Below, piece by piece: positions 45,137-54,684 of a DNA stretch of 64,000 nucleotides. Numbering within the stretch: the stretch's first letter is position 1; each line of letters begins with the position of its first letter. Below the pieces are notes generated by a model that saw nothing but the letters and a program-made list of their open reading frames with translations, searched no databases and was not told where the DNA came from. A program made the translations under genes and the position numbers. Origin of the DNA: Neobacillus terrae (GTDB lineage: Bacteria; Bacillota; Bacilli; Bacillales; Cytobacillaceae); assembly GCF_011393025.1 (NCBI RefSeq), contig NZ_JAAOEO010000002.1:186001-250000 (forward strand), given 5' to 3'.

Positions 45137-45856
45137 GTGAAAAAATGGAGACTTCGATTATCATATTATTGGTATAAAATTTTAATAAAGCTGGGACTTA
45201 AAACGGATGAGGTTTTTTATATTGGCGGAAGTGAGGCACTGCCGCCTCCCCTGAATAAGGATGAAGAAGAATTGCTGCTAAAAAAACTCCCTAATGGTGA
45301 TAAAGCAGCCCGTTCCATCTTAATCGAAAGAAACCTCCGCCTTGTGGTATACATTGCAAGGAAATTTGAGAACACCGGGATTAACATAGAGGATCTGATT
45401 AGCATAGGCACCATTGGGTTAATAAAGGCTGTTAATACCTTCAACCCAGAAAAGAAAATTAAGCTTGCTACATATGCCTCAAGATGCATAGAAAATGAAA
45501 TTCTCATGTACTTGAGAAGAAATAATAAAATTAGATCTGAAGTTTCCTTTGATGAACCTCTTAATATCGATTGGGACGGAAATGAATTATTGCTTTCAGA
45601 TGTACTTGGCACTGATGAAGATATCATTACAAAGGACCTGGAGGCAAATGTAGACAGAAAACTGCTGACCAAAGCTCTTCATCAGCTGTCAGACCGCGAA
45701 AAACAAATTATGGAACTGCGGTTCGGCCTTTCAAATGGGGAAGAAAAAACACAAAAAGATGTTGCTGATATGCTCGGAATCTCCCAATCGTATATATCTA
45801 GACTGGAAAAAAGAATTATAAAAAGACTGAGGAAAGAATTTAATAAAATGGTTTAA
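45137..45856 (+). CDS. sigE: RNA polymerase sporulation sigma factor sigma-E (pro-form)
   Basis: 239 residues from the GTG at 45137 (AGAAGGAGGA 7-8 bases before). The first ~27-29 residues, basic and amphipathic ([20 protein letters not shown]), are the pro-sequence removed by SpoIIGA. Then sigma-70 regions 2 ([20 protein letters not shown]) and 4 ([36 protein letters not shown]). Directs early mother-cell transcription. Co-transcribed with spoIIGA; the gap holds a family B fragment. Confidence 0.97.
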   Translation: MKKWRLRLSYYWYKILIKLGLKTDEVFYIGGSEALPPPLNKDEEELLLKKLPNGDKAARSILIERNLRLVVYIARKFENTGINIEDLISIGTIGLIKAVNTFNPEKKIKLATYASRCIENEILMYLRRNNKIRSEVSFDEPLNIDWDGNELLLSDVLGTDEDIITKDLEANVDRKLLTKALHQLSDREKQIMELRFGLSNGEEKTQKDVADMLGISQSYISRLEKRIIKRLRKEFNKMV

Positions 45857-45865
45857 CAAAAGCAG

Positions 45866-45895
45866 ACAGCTCCTAAAATGGGAGCTTTTTTTATT
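45866..45895 (+). terminator. Terminator after sigE
   Basis: AGCTCC (45868-45873), 7-base loop, GGAGCT (45881-45886), then TTTTTTTATT. Confidence 0.85.
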
Positions 45896-45911
45896 CTTGA
45901 GAAAATTAAAT

Positions 45912-46065
45912 GGGCAGTATTGTAACCTCAAATGGTCTTAAAAGGCAAAAGGGGTAACGAAAGGAGCAGTATTGTAACCCCAAAATGGACCCAGTGGCAA
46001 AAAGGGTTAACAAAAGGGAGGGGATAGTGCCGTTAACATAAGTAACTCGAAAGGGTTGAAAAAAA
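45912..46065. repeat. Tandem ~52-bp repeat between sigE and sigG
   Basis: GGGCAGTATTGTAACCTCAA (45912) and GAGCAGTATTGTAACCCCAA (45964) start two units of about 52 bases that share TGG...GGCAAAA, GGGTAAC/GGGTTAAC and AAAGG. A third, poorly conserved unit may run to about 46065. No reading frame of note. The region 45896-46379 otherwise contains no gene. Confidence 0.65.
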
Positions 46066-46313
46066 GCGAGAGCGTGTCCGAATACAAGTCTCATTCGTAC
46101 AAAGGGAATGAAAAAAAAGGGGCCGGAGATTTCGTCCGCAGAAGCAAATGGATTTTTTGCTGGTATCCATTTAACTTAACTGACTAATTCTCGCAAAAAA
46201 CCTATATTAAAAAATCTTTTTTTTATTTCCAAAAAGAAAAATTTCCCCCAGAAATGCAAGGGAAATGGCAGCTTTTCTGATCCATTTCACTTCCTTCATG
46301 AAAAAACAGATGT

Positions 46314-46341
46314 GCATAATTTTCCTGCTCACGGAGATACT
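46314..46341 (+). promoter_or_regulatory. Putative sigma-F/sigma-G promoter of sigG
   Basis: GCATA (46314-46318), 14-base spacer, GGAGATACT (46333-46341), which fits the sigma-F -10 pattern GGNNANANT. It lies about 40 bases before the sigG start. B. subtilis sigG is transcribed by sigma-F and then sigma-G. Confidence 0.55.
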
Positions 46342-46379
46342 GTTTTTTGTACAGCAGCTCCTATGAGGAGGGAAAATGA

Positions 46380-47159
46380 TTGACACGAAATAAAGTTGAA
46401 ATATGCGGTGTGGATACATCAAAACTTCCTGTCTTAAAAAATGAAGAAATGAGACTGCTCTTCAAACAAATGCAAGATGGCGATATTACAGCGCGTGAAA
46501 AGCTTGTCAACGGGAACCTAAGGCTGGTATTAAGCGTCATCCAGAGATTTAACAATCGTGGCGAATTCGTTGATGACCTATTCCAGGTAGGCTGTATCGG
46601 TCTAATGAAATCTATCGATAACTTTGACCTAGGTCAAAACGTTAAATTTTCAACATATGCAGTGCCAATGATCATAGGAGAAATTCGGCGTTATCTGCGG
46701 GATAATAATCCTATACGTGTATCGAGATCGCTGCGTGACATTGCCTATAAAGCACTGCAGGTAAGAGAAAAATTGATGAGCGAAACATCCCGTGAACCAA
46801 CTGCTGAAGAAATCGCCCGTGTACTGGAAGTGCCACATGAGGAAATCGTTTTTGCCCTCGACGCAATCCAGGATCCCGTCTCTCTATTTGAACCGATTTA
46901 TAATGACGGGGGAGACCCGATTTATGTAATGGACCAGCTGAGTGATGAGAAGAACAAGGATATTCACTGGATTGAAGAGATCGCACTGAAAGAGGGAATG
47001 AGAAGGTTGAATGAAAGGGAAAAACTCATTCTCCGCAAAAGATTCTTTCAGGGAAAAACTCAAATGGAAGTTGCAGATGAAATAGGAATCTCCCAAGCTC
47101 AGGTCTCAAGGCTTGAAAAAGCAGCAATAAAACAAATGAATAAAAATATCCAGAGCTAA
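46380..47159 (+). CDS. sigG: RNA polymerase sporulation sigma factor sigma-G
   Basis: 259 residues, TTG start 7 bases after GAGGAGGG. N-terminus TRNKVEICGVDTSKLPVLKN is nearly the same as in B. subtilis and includes the region that limits early activity. Sigma regions 2 (LRLVLSVIQRFNNRGEFVDD, QNVKFSTYAVPMIIGEIRRY), 3 (REPTAEEIARVLEVPHEEIV) and 4 (RKRFFQGKTQMEVADEIGIS, AQVSRLEKAAIKQM). Drives late forespore transcription. Own promoter, own terminator. Confidence 0.97.
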   Translation: MTRNKVEICGVDTSKLPVLKNEEMRLLFKQMQDGDITAREKLVNGNLRLVLSVIQRFNNRGEFVDDLFQVGCIGLMKSIDNFDLGQNVKFSTYAVPMIIGEIRRYLRDNNPIRVSRSLRDIAYKALQVREKLMSETSREPTAEEIARVLEVPHEEIVFALDAIQDPVSLFEPIYNDGGDPIYVMDQLSDEKNKDIHWIEEIALKEGMRRLNEREKLILRKRFFQGKTQMEVADEIGISQAQVSRLEKAAIKQMNKNIQS

Positions 47160-47182
47160 GCTGCCAATGGGCAGCTTTTTCA
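47159..47182 (+). terminator. Terminator after sigG
   Basis: AGCTGCC (47159-47165) / GGCAGCT (47170-47176), 4-base loop, TTTTTC. Confidence 0.85.
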
Positions 47183-47252
47183 TTGTTATCCAGAAATTTT
47201 TGGGCGAACCTATACATATATTTTTAAATAGCAGGAAAGAGGAGTGAGGAAG

Positions 47253-47510
47253 ATGATAAAAATTTCAGAATTTCAAATAAAGGATGTTGTCAATGTGGCA
47301 AATGGAAAAAATCTTGGAAATATTGGGGATATAGAAATTAATCTTGATACTGGAAAAATTGAATCAGTGGTCATAAATAAAAACGGAAAAGTTTTGGGCT
47401 TATTTGGTAAAGAGGATGAAATTGTTATCCCATGGAGGAATATTTTAAAAATAGGTGAAGATGTAGTTCTTGTCAGATTTAATGGGAAAATTCCCGAATC
47501 TAATGAATGA
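47253..47510 (+). CDS. ylmC: YlmC/YmxH-family PRC-barrel protein
   Basis: 85 residues from the ATG at 47253 (GAGGAG 9 bases before; an in-frame GTG at 47244 abuts that site). ISEFQIKDVVNVANGKNLGN, GDIEINLDTGKIE and EIVIPWRNILKIGEDVVLVR are the family signature of a single PRC-barrel. Sporulation-linked in some studies (YlmC/YmxH), but role unclear. First of the ylm genes. Confidence 0.92.
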   Translation: MIKISEFQIKDVVNVANGKNLGNIGDIEINLDTGKIESVVINKNGKVLGLFGKEDEIVIPWRNILKIGEDVVLVRFNGKIPESNE

Positions 47511-47575
47511 ACCTAGAAATAACACTTTTTTTGGCTCTTTATGTTAAACTATATAAAAAAAGCGCGAGGTAAGAA

Positions 47576-48403
47576 ATGGAACCGTTTATTTTACAAAATG
47601 ACTCCTTTTTTGTAATCAAAAACTGGATAGATCAATTTCCTGGGCTGACTGCAGGAATAACCACTAAGAATGGGGGAGTTAGCCGGGATCACTTCTCCAG
47701 TTTGAATTTTGGTTTTCATGTGGGGGATGAACAGAAATCGGTTTGCCAAAATAGGGACCGTTTAGCAGAATTGATCGATTTTCCTTTGGACAATTGGGTT
47801 GGAGCCGAACAAACTCATGAAGTATTTGTAAGAAAAATTTCTGCTTCAGACCGCGGGCAGGGAGCCCGTTCCTATGAGGACGCCTTTAAAAGTACGGATG
47901 GATTTTATACGTCAGAGCGGGGGATTTTGCTGACTCTTTGTTTTGCTGATTGTGTCCCCCTTTTTTTTATTGCCCCAAAAGCAGGGATGATTGGCTGTGC
48001 ACATGCCGGCTGGAAAGGAACAGTCCATGGCATAGCCCGGAATATGGCAGAGGCCTGGGAGAAGGAAGGTATTAAGCCATCTGAAATCTATGCAGCAATT
48101 GGTCCATCTATTTGCGAAAAATGCTATATTGTGGATGACCGTGTTCTTACTTTTGTACAAAATACACTAGAATCTGTCGAAAAAAAGCCCTATAATCAAA
48201 TAAAAGAGGGGCAGTATAGACTTGATTTACAGGAAACAAATAAATTGATTATGATGGCCGCTGGCATACCAGAACAGAATATCAGCGTTACCAGACTCTG
48301 CTCCAGCTGCGATCAGGATCATTTTTATTCCCATCGGCGTGATTCCGGCAAGACTGGAAGAATGGCTGCCTTTATCGGCTGGAAGGAGGAAGTTAAGCCA
48401 TAA
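47576..48403 (+). CDS. ylmD: Multicopper-oxidase-like / purine nucleoside phosphorylase-type protein YlmD
   Basis: 275 residues of the YfiH/DUF152 family. Metal-binding segments: GAEQTHEVFV (~80-89), CFADCVPLFFIAPKAGMIGC (~122-141) with AHAGWKGT, and the C-terminal CSSCDQDHFYSHRRDSGKTG. Relatives have been described as polyphenol oxidases or as purine nucleoside phosphorylase/adenosine deaminase enzymes; the physiological role in Bacillus is not fixed. Stop overlaps the ylmE start by 1 base (TAATG). Confidence 0.92.
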   Translation: MEPFILQNDSFFVIKNWIDQFPGLTAGITTKNGGVSRDHFSSLNFGFHVGDEQKSVCQNRDRLAELIDFPLDNWVGAEQTHEVFVRKISASDRGQGARSYEDAFKSTDGFYTSERGILLTLCFADCVPLFFIAPKAGMIGCAHAGWKGTVHGIARNMAEAWEKEGIKPSEIYAAIGPSICEKCYIVDDRVLTFVQNTLESVEKKPYNQIKEGQYRLDLQETNKLIMMAAGIPEQNISVTRLCSSCDQDHFYSHRRDSGKTGRMAAFIGWKEEVKP

Positions 48404-49080
48404 TGGAAGTTGCAGTAAAGCTTAAGGACATTAAAAATAAACTCGAAGATGCCTGCCGCAGGGCAGGAAGAAATCCGGAAGATATAAAAATAATTGCGGT
48501 TACTAAATATGTCAGTACCGAAAGAGCCATTGAGGCTGTTGGGGCAGGTATTCTTGATTTAGGAGAAAACCGGGACGAAGGGCTATTAAAAAAGTGGGAA
48601 GTACTGAGGGACAAGCCTGTGTGGCATTTTATCGGGTCCCTTCAGACAAGGAAGGTCAAAAATATAATTGATAAGGTTCAATATATTCACTCACTTGACC
48701 GTTTGTCGCTTGCTGAAGAAATTAATAAAAGAGCTAAAAACCCCATCAAGTGCTTTGTGCAGGTTAATGTTTCCGGTGAAGAATCCAAACATGGAATGCA
48801 GCCGGAGGATGTTATTAATTTTATTGAGGAGCTGGCTCCTCTCAAAAATGTTGTCGTTGACGGGCTAATGACAATGGCCCCAAATACCGATAATGAAAAT
48901 ATACTGCGAAATTGTTTCAAAACACTAAAAAACCTTCAAAAAGATATACAAAAATGCCAGTTTACCCATGCTCCGTGCAGGGAACTTTCAATGGGGATGT
49001 CAAACGATTATTCCATTGCAGCTGAAGAAGGAGCAACAATGGTGAGGATCGGAACTGCATTAGTTGGAGAAGAAGATTAG
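48403..49080 (+). CDS. ylmE: Pyridoxal-phosphate homeostasis protein YlmE (YggS/PLPBP family)
   Basis: 225 residues. Single-domain alanine-racemase-like barrel; PLP-binding Lys in IIAVTKYVST (~residue 34), LGENRDEGLLKKW, WHFIGSLQTRKVK, ELSMGMSNDYSIAAEEGAT and VRIGTAL. Binds PLP and helps keep its level and that of amino acids balanced; no racemase activity known. Coupled to ylmD by a 1-base overlap and 12 bases before sepF. Confidence 0.95.
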   Translation: MEVAVKLKDIKNKLEDACRRAGRNPEDIKIIAVTKYVSTERAIEAVGAGILDLGENRDEGLLKKWEVLRDKPVWHFIGSLQTRKVKNIIDKVQYIHSLDRLSLAEEINKRAKNPIKCFVQVNVSGEESKHGMQPEDVINFIEELAPLKNVVVDGLMTMAPNTDNENILRNCFKTLKNLQKDIQKCQFTHAPCRELSMGMSNDYSIAAEEGATMVRIGTALVGEED

Positions 49081-49092
49081 GAGGTGCAATAA

Positions 49093-49536
49093 ATGAGCAT
49101 TAAATCAAAAATCAAAACATTTTTCTTTCTAGATGATGAATATGATTATACTGAAGAGGAATATGTTGAGGAAGTAGAGCCGGTAAAACCGCAAAGGCAG
49201 CAGCCGGTTGCAGCGAAAAGCCAGAATGTCGTCAGCCTTCAAAGTGTTCAAAAATCTTCCAAAGTAGTATTAGTAGAACCTAGGGTATATGCAGAGGCCC
49301 AGGATATTGCTGATCATTTAAAAAACCGCAGGGCTGTTGTTGTTAATTTGCAGCGTATTGAACATGACCAGGCAAAGCGTATTGTGGACTTTTTAAGCGG
49401 TACCGTTTATGCCATTGGCGGTGATATTCAACGAATAGGAAGCAGTATCTTCCTATGCACTCCGGACAATGTAGAAGTTTCAGGAGCAATTTCAGAAATC
49501 ATGCAGGAGCATGATTTACGAGACACGAGGTGGTAG
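49093..49536 (+). CDS. sepF: Cell division protein SepF
   Basis: 147 residues. Short N-terminal amphipathic membrane-binding helix ([14 protein letters not shown]), acidic/Gln-Pro linker (~17-52), then the SepF beta-alpha core: [40 protein letters not shown] and [19 protein letters not shown]. Polymerises into arcs and bundles FtsZ, partly redundant with FtsA as membrane anchor. AGGAGG precedes the ATG. Confidence 0.96.
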   Translation: MSIKSKIKTFFFLDDEYDYTEEEYVEEVEPVKPQRQQPVAAKSQNVVSLQSVQKSSKVVLVEPRVYAEAQDIADHLKNRRAVVVNLQRIEHDQAKRIVDFLSGTVYAIGGDIQRIGSSIFLCTPDNVEVSGAISEIMQEHDLRDTRW

Positions 49537-49542
49537 AAGTTA

Positions 49543-49806
49543 ATGGCATTTGTATTTTATCTTCTGCAAAAGGTGCTTTACTATTATTCATGGATATTAA
49601 TTATCTATATTTTAATGTCCTGGTTTCCAAATGCTCAAAACAGCTCAGTTGGCCGATTCTTAAGCAGAATCTGCGAACCGTATCTTGAGCCTTTCCGAAG
49701 ATTCGTTCCGGCAATTGGTATGATTGATATTTCTCCTATTGTTGCGTTTATGGTACTGAATCTCGCTTCAAGCGGACTTAACAGATTAGCTATTTGGTTT
49801 GTCTAA
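49543..49806 (+). CDS. ylmG: YggT-family membrane protein YlmG
   Basis: 87 residues, two transmembrane segments (~6-24 and ~64-84) typical of one YggT repeat. Characteristic SWFPNAQNSSVGRFLSRICE and PYLEPFRRFVPAIGMIDISP. Genes of this family lie next to sepF in gram-positives and cyanobacteria; linked to nucleoid/chloroplast division or osmotic stress, without a settled function. Six bases after sepF. Confidence 0.95.
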   Translation: MAFVFYLLQKVLYYYSWILIIYILMSWFPNAQNSSVGRFLSRICEPYLEPFRRFVPAIGMIDISPIVAFMVLNLASSGLNRLAIWFV

Positions 49807-49859
49807 GAACTGCCCTGAAACGGAGAGGCTGTTAATTTTTAAGATAATACGTTTGAAAC

Positions 49860-49925
49860 ATCAGCGCCCTTTAGCTGGTTTCCTTCAGGTTACTGTATAC
49901 CAGGAACTAAAATCGGGCGCTTACT
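49860..49925 (+). other. Long hairpin between ylmG and ylmH
   Basis: AGCGCCC (49863-49869) and GGGCGCT (49915-49921) bracket a ~45-base loop in which GTTTCCT and AGGAAC can pair. No T-run follows, so it is not a standard terminator; it may stabilise or process the transcript. Confidence 0.45.
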
Positions 49926-49944
49926 CTTTTAAAAGAGGTATGAA

Positions 49945-50718
49945 ATGAATATATATCAGCATTTCAGGCCCGAGGAACGAGATTTCATTGACCAGGTGCT
50001 GCATTGGAAGGATTATGTTGATAATGCTTATGCACCAAGGCTGACTGATTTTCTTGATCCTAGGGAGCAGCATATTTTAAAGGTTATAATAGGTGAACAT
50101 ACCCCGGTAAAATGGGATTTTTTTGGCGGAGTTAAAGATGCTGAAAGAAAAAGAGCCATTATTTATCCAGAATATATGGAACCATCGGAAGAGGATTTTC
50201 AAATCAGCCTTTATGAAGTGGACTATCCTTCAAAGTTTGTTACCATCGAACATCCTCAGGTTCTTGGAAGTCTCATGTCACTTGGTCTTAAGAGAGGGAA
50301 ATATGGTGACATTCTATTTGAAGGTGACAGGATTCAGTTTCTAGCTGTACGGGAGATAGGACCTTATATTACTTCACAGCTTGAAACCATAGGCAGGGCT
50401 TCCGTTACACTGAAGGAAATGGCATTCAGTGAAGCTATATCTGCTGGCGTATCTATAACAGAGCAATCCATTACTGTTTCTTCACTTCGCCTTGATACGG
50501 TTGTTTCTGGAATACATAATCTCTCCCGGCAAAAATCTCAGCTGTTGGTTCAGCAGGGACATGTAAAAGTGAACTGGACAAACATTGAAAATCCTTCCTT
50601 TGAGTGTGAAGAGGGCGACCTTATTTCCGTAAGGGGACATGGGCGGGTCAAAATCATATCACTGGAAGGTGTAACGAAAAAGGAAAAAATCAGAATAATC
50701 ATTGGTAAGCAAAAATAA
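49945..50718 (+). CDS. ylmH: S4-domain RNA-binding protein YlmH
   Basis: 257 residues. N-terminal domain (FRPEERDFIDQVLHWKDYVD, LTDFLDPREQHILKVI, RAIIYPEYMEPSEEDFQ), middle LGSLMSLGLKRGKYGDILFE, and an S4 RNA-binding domain in the last ~75 residues (SSLRLDTVVSGIHNLSRQKS, GDLISVRGHGRVKI). In B. subtilis YlmH binds the 50S subunit and works in ribosome quality control, dealing with peptidyl-tRNA on obstructed large subunits. GAGG site near the ATG. Confidence 0.95.
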   Translation: MNIYQHFRPEERDFIDQVLHWKDYVDNAYAPRLTDFLDPREQHILKVIIGEHTPVKWDFFGGVKDAERKRAIIYPEYMEPSEEDFQISLYEVDYPSKFVTIEHPQVLGSLMSLGLKRGKYGDILFEGDRIQFLAVREIGPYITSQLETIGRASVTLKEMAFSEAISAGVSITEQSITVSSLRLDTVVSGIHNLSRQKSQLLVQQGHVKVNWTNIENPSFECEEGDLISVRGHGRVKIISLEGVTKKEKIRIIIGKQK

Positions 50719-50806
50719 TTTATCCTGTCCATGAAGGACTTTATGTGAAAGATGTCGAATATTTGCTTTAATACATAATGATTCTGATACATTTGGAGGT
50801 GGCGTC

Positions 50807-51322
50807 ATGCCTTTAACACCGTTAGATATACACAATAAGGAATTTAACAAAGGATTCAGAGGTTATGATGAAGACGAAGTAAATGAATTTCTTGATCAGG
50901 TTATCAAGGACTATGAGTTGATCATTAGAGAGAAAAAAGAAATGGAAGAGCGTCTTAAAGATTTAAATGACCGTCTTGGACATTTCACAACCATTGAAGA
51001 AACCCTTAATAAATCAATTATTATAGCTCAGGAAGCAGGGGAAGAAGTAAAAAGAAATGCCCAAAAGGAAGCTAAGCTAATTATTAAGGAAGCAGAAAAA
51101 AATGCTGACAGGATTGTAAATGAATCACTTTCCAAAGCTAGAAGAATCGCATTGGAAATAGAGGACTTAAAGAAGCAATCCAAGGTTTTCCGTACACGTT
51201 TTAAAATGCTGATTGAAGCTCAGCTTGATATGCTTAACACAGATGACTGGGATCATCTGCTGGAATATGAGCTCGATGCTACTGAACTGAAAGCTACTGA
51301 GGAAGAAGATTCACTAGCTTGA
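50807..51322 (+). CDS. divIVA: Cell pole / septum protein DivIVA
   Basis: 171 residues, GGAGGTGG before the ATG. N-terminal membrane curvature-sensing domain (PLTPLDIHNKEFNKGFRGYD, EDEVNEFLDQVIKDYE), then a long coiled coil (~30-150) with an acidic end. Marks poles and septa, recruits MinJ and the chromosome-anchoring RacA. The ileS promoter -35 overlaps its stop codon. Confidence 0.97.
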   Translation: MPLTPLDIHNKEFNKGFRGYDEDEVNEFLDQVIKDYELIIREKKEMEERLKDLNDRLGHFTTIEETLNKSIIIAQEAGEEVKRNAQKEAKLIIKEAEKNADRIVNESLSKARRIALEIEDLKKQSKVFRTRFKMLIEAQLDMLNTDDWDHLLEYELDATELKATEEEDSLA

Positions 51323-51348
51323 CGAAATGATAGCATTTCGCATATAAT
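51319..51348 (+). promoter_or_regulatory. Sigma-A promoter of ileS
   Basis: TTGACG (51319-51324), 18-base spacer, TATAAT (51343-51348). The -35 overlaps the divIVA stop codon (51320-51322). Confidence 0.75.
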
Positions 51349-51354
51349 TTTCTA

Positions 51355-51627
51355 ATAAAGTTGACAGGTCAAAAGACGGTGACAGGGACAGTACAGTTTT
51401 CAATTGCTTTTTTAGCGAACCGGGGATGGTGGGAGCCTGGTATAAGCAGAAAGCTGGAATATCACCCTTGAGTTCCTTGCTGAACGCCTTCACAGGTAAT
51501 TAAGCAGAGGCGTTTTGTTCACGTTACGAATGTAAAAGAGGAAAATGTGCATAAGCGCATGATCTATCAGGGTGGTACCGCGGGAATAAACCTTCTCGTC
51601 CCTATTGGGATGAGAGGGTTTTTTTGT
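51355..51627 (+). promoter_or_regulatory. Isoleucine T-box riboswitch (ileS leader)
   Basis: T-box sequence AGGGTGGTACCGCG at 51569-51582. Stem I specifier loop between GGAA (51456-51459) and TTCC (51473-51476) contains ATC at 51461-51463, an Ile codon. The terminator is AACCTTCTCGTCCC / GGGATGAGAGGGTT (about 51589-51620) followed by T-run; uncharged tRNA-Ile would stabilise the alternative antiterminator. Confidence 0.93.
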
Positions 51628-51706
51628 TTTCTGAAAAAATAGCGGGGCAATACCTTTTAACTTTTTGATGATTTGTCAATGATGATAGTGTCAGGAGGAA
51701 GAAAAA

Positions 51707-54472
51707 ATGGATTATAAAGATACACTGCTCATGCCGCAGACTGAATTTCCGATGCGCGGCAATCTTCCAAAGAGAGAGCCTGAAATTCAGGAAAAATGGA
51801 AGGAAATGAATATTTATAATAAGGTGCAGGAGCGAACTAAAGAACGCCCGATGTTTATCCTTCATGATGGACCTCCGTATGCAAACGGCGATATCCATAT
51901 GGGCCATGCACTAAATAAAATTTTAAAGGATTTTATTGTTCGCTTTAAATCAATGAGTGGCTATAACGCTCCTTATGTTCCAGGCTGGGATACTCATGGC
52001 CTCCCAATTGAACAGGCGCTTACAAATAAAGGGGTTAAACGCAAAGAAATGACAGTTGCTGAATTCCGTAAATTATGTGCGGAATATGCTCTTGAGCAAA
52101 TTGACAACCAGAGAGTTCAATTTAAACGCCTGGGAGTCCGGGGTGACTGGGAAAATCCTTATATCACGTTAAATCCTTCATATGAAGCACAGCAAATTAA
52201 AGTATTCGGTGAAATGGCGAAAAAGGGATATATTTATAAAGGCCTTAAGCCTGTTTATTGGTCCCCATCAAGTGAATCTGCACTTGCTGAGGCTGAAATC
52301 GAATACAAAGATAAAAAATCACCATCCATTTATGTTGCTTTTAAAGTAAAAGATGGCAAAGGTGTGCTCGATACAGATACCAGCATTGTTATCTGGACAA
52401 CAACACCATGGACAATTCCAGCAAACCTTGGTATTTCTGTACATCCGGAGCTAGAATATGTGGTTGTTTCAGCAAACGGAGGTAAATATCTAGTCGCAGA
52501 AGCGCTGCTTGAATCTGTTAAAAAAGAGTTTGGCTGGGAAGAAGCTGAAGTCGTTCAGAAAGTAAAAGGAAGCGAGCTTGAGAACATTTTGGCATCTCAC
52601 CCGCTTTATGGCCGTGATTCCCTTGTTATGCTTGGGGAGCATGTAACTACTGATGCAGGTACAGGATGCGTCCATACCGCTCCAGGCCACGGGGAAGACG
52701 ATTTCCATGTAGGTCAAAAATACGGTCTTGAAGTACTTTGTCCGGTTGATGACCGGGGTAAGATGACAAACGAAGCACCGGGATTTGAAGGACTGTTTTA
52801 CGATGAAGCTAATAAGCCAATTGTTCAGGCACTTGAGGAAGCAGGAGCGCTTCTAAAGTTAACCTTTATCACACACTCATATCCGCATGACTGGAGAACC
52901 AAAAAACCGGTAATCTTCCGTGCAACTGCACAATGGTTTGCCTCCATCAAGGATTTCCGTAATGACCTTCTTGAGGCTGTTAAGGAAACTAAGTGGGTTC
53001 CAGCCTGGGGTGAGACTCGTTTGTTCAATATGGTACGGGACCGTGGTGACTGGTGTATTTCCCGTCAGCGTGCATGGGGTGTTCCAATTCCGGTATTCTA
53101 TGCTGAAAACGGGGACCCAATCATTACTGATGAAACCATTAATCATATCTCTGATCTTTTTAGAGCGAACGGTTCAAATGTTTGGTTTGAAAGAGAAGCC
53201 AAAGATCTATTGCCTCAAGGATTTACACATCCTGGCAGCCCGAATGGACGTTTTACAAAGGAAACGGACATCATGGATGTCTGGTTTGACTCCGGTTCTT
53301 CTCATCAGTCTGTTTTGGAAGAAAGGGATGACCTGCAGCGTCCAGCAGACCTTTATCTTGAAGGCTCCGACCAGTACCGCGGCTGGTTTAACTCTTCCCT
53401 TTCAACTGGAGTGGCAGTTACAGGAAAAGCTCCTTATAAAGGCGTCCTGAGCCATGGCTTTGCTCTTGATGGTGAAGGAAGAAAGATGAGTAAATCAATT
53501 GGTAACGTTGTGGTACCGGCAAAAGTTATGAATCAGCTTGGTGCCGATATTCTTCGCCTTTGGGTAGCATCAGTAGATTATCAATCCGATGTTCGGGTAT
53601 CTGATGCCATTCTTAAGCAAGTTGCTGAGGTTTACCGTAAAATTCGTAACACCTTCCGATTCTTGCTTGGAAACCTTTCTGATTTTAACCCTGAAACAGA
53701 TACGGTAGAGTATGGAAGACTTCGAGAAGTAGATCAGTTTATGCTTGTAAAGCTGAACAAGCTAATTAAATATGTTCGTTCCGCTTATGAAAATTATGAG
53801 TTTGCAGGAATTTATCATGCAATCAATAATTTCTGTACTCTTGATTTAAGTGCATTCTATCTTGATTTTGCAAAAGATGTTTTATATATCGAATCAAAAG
53901 ACAATTATGAACGTCGTTCTATCCAGACTGTTCTTTATGAATCTCTGCTTGCTCTTACAAAATTGTCTGCACCAATCCTTTCTCATACAGCGGATGAAGT
54001 ATGGAGCTTCATTCCTTCTGGTAAAGAGGAAAGTGTACAGCTTACAGATATGCCTGAGTTTAAGCCATTGGAGAACGCTCTTGCACTCGAAAATAAATGG
54101 TCTGCATTCTTGAAGCTTCGTGATGATGTTCTAAAAGCTCTTGAAGAAGCCCGAAACGAAAAAGTGATCGGTAAATCTTTGACTGCAAAGGTTACATTGT
54201 ATGTAAATGATAAGACTCGTGAATTACTGGATTCTATCCAGGAGAGCGTGAGCCAGCTCTTTATCGTTTCAGGTTTTGAAGTAGCCGGATCCTACGATGC
54301 TGCACCGGAAAATGCATTAAAGCTTGAAACTGCAGCTATTGTTGTAACCAAAGCGGAAGGCGAAACATGTGAAAGATGCTGGACTGTCTCAACAGAGGTA
54401 GGCAAGGCAGAAGAGTTTCCAACACTTTGCCCTCGATGCGCACAAGTAGTAAAAGAAAATTATACTGCATAA
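51707..54472 (+). CDS. ileS: Isoleucyl-tRNA synthetase
   Basis: 921 residues, class I synthetase. HIGH-type site [15 protein letters not shown] (~60-74), editing domain ([31 protein letters not shown]), KMSKS loop [10 protein letters not shown] (~594-603), anticodon domain, and a C-terminal zinc knuckle CERCW...CPRC (~887-910). Bacterial type. AGGAGGAAG before the ATG. Controlled by the upstream T-box. Confidence 0.98.
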   Translation: MDYKDTLLMPQTEFPMRGNLPKREPEIQEKWKEMNIYNKVQERTKERPMFILHDGPPYANGDIHMGHALNKILKDFIVRFKSMSGYNAPYVPGWDTHGLPIEQALTNKGVKRKEMTVAEFRKLCAEYALEQIDNQRVQFKRLGVRGDWENPYITLNPSYEAQQIKVFGEMAKKGYIYKGLKPVYWSPSSESALAEAEIEYKDKKSPSIYVAFKVKDGKGVLDTDTSIVIWTTTPWTIPANLGISVHPELEYVVVSANGGKYLVAEALLESVKKEFGWEEAEVVQKVKGSELENILASHPLYGRDSLVMLGEHVTTDAGTGCVHTAPGHGEDDFHVGQKYGLEVLCPVDDRGKMTNEAPGFEGLFYDEANKPIVQALEEAGALLKLTFITHSYPHDWRTKKPVIFRATAQWFASIKDFRNDLLEAVKETKWVPAWGETRLFNMVRDRGDWCISRQRAWGVPIPVFYAENGDPIITDETINHISDLFRANGSNVWFEREAKDLLPQGFTHPGSPNGRFTKETDIMDVWFDSGSSHQSVLEERDDLQRPADLYLEGSDQYRGWFNSSLSTGVAVTGKAPYKGVLSHGFALDGEGRKMSKSIGNVVVPAKVMNQLGADILRLWVASVDYQSDVRVSDAILKQVAEVYRKIRNTFRFLLGNLSDFNPETDTVEYGRLREVDQFMLVKLNKLIKYVRSAYENYEFAGIYHAINNFCTLDLSAFYLDFAKDVLYIESKDNYERRSIQTVLYESLLALTKLSAPILSHTADEVWSFIPSGKEESVQLTDMPEFKPLENALALENKWSAFLKLRDDVLKALEEARNEKVIGKSLTAKVTLYVNDKTRELLDSIQESVSQLFIVSGFEVAGSYDAAPENALKLETAAIVVTKAEGETCERCWTVSTEVGKAEEFPTLCPRCAQVVKENYTA

Positions 54473-54477
54473 CCAAA

Positions 54478-54513
54478 AAAACCCGTGCAAATTTTTGCAT
54501 GGGTTTTTTTTTT
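54478..54513 (+). terminator. Terminator after ileS
   Basis: AAAACCCGTGCAA / TTGCATGGGTTTT stem with one G-T/mismatch, loop ATTT, long T-run. Confidence 0.9.
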
Positions 54514-54684
54514 ACGGGCATTTTTCCAACTCCCGGCAAAAGGACTTTATCCATTAAAATGTTACTTATTAAAATGTTATTATTTCCACCTCCGACAATT
54601 GCTAGTGATGATGACAAATGTTTTAAAGGTTTGCTTTTAAGCCACAGGCAATAATAAGAAAAAATCTTATACGGAGGCAGGAAT

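Noticed and set aside
45912..46065. CRISPR array
   Set aside because: Only two or three adjacent diverged units without unique spacers; no cas genes in the window.
51361..51389. TTGACA at 51361 as the ileS promoter -35
   Set aside because: No -10 at 16-18 bases; TTGACG-18-TATAAT just upstream is better placed for the T-box leader.
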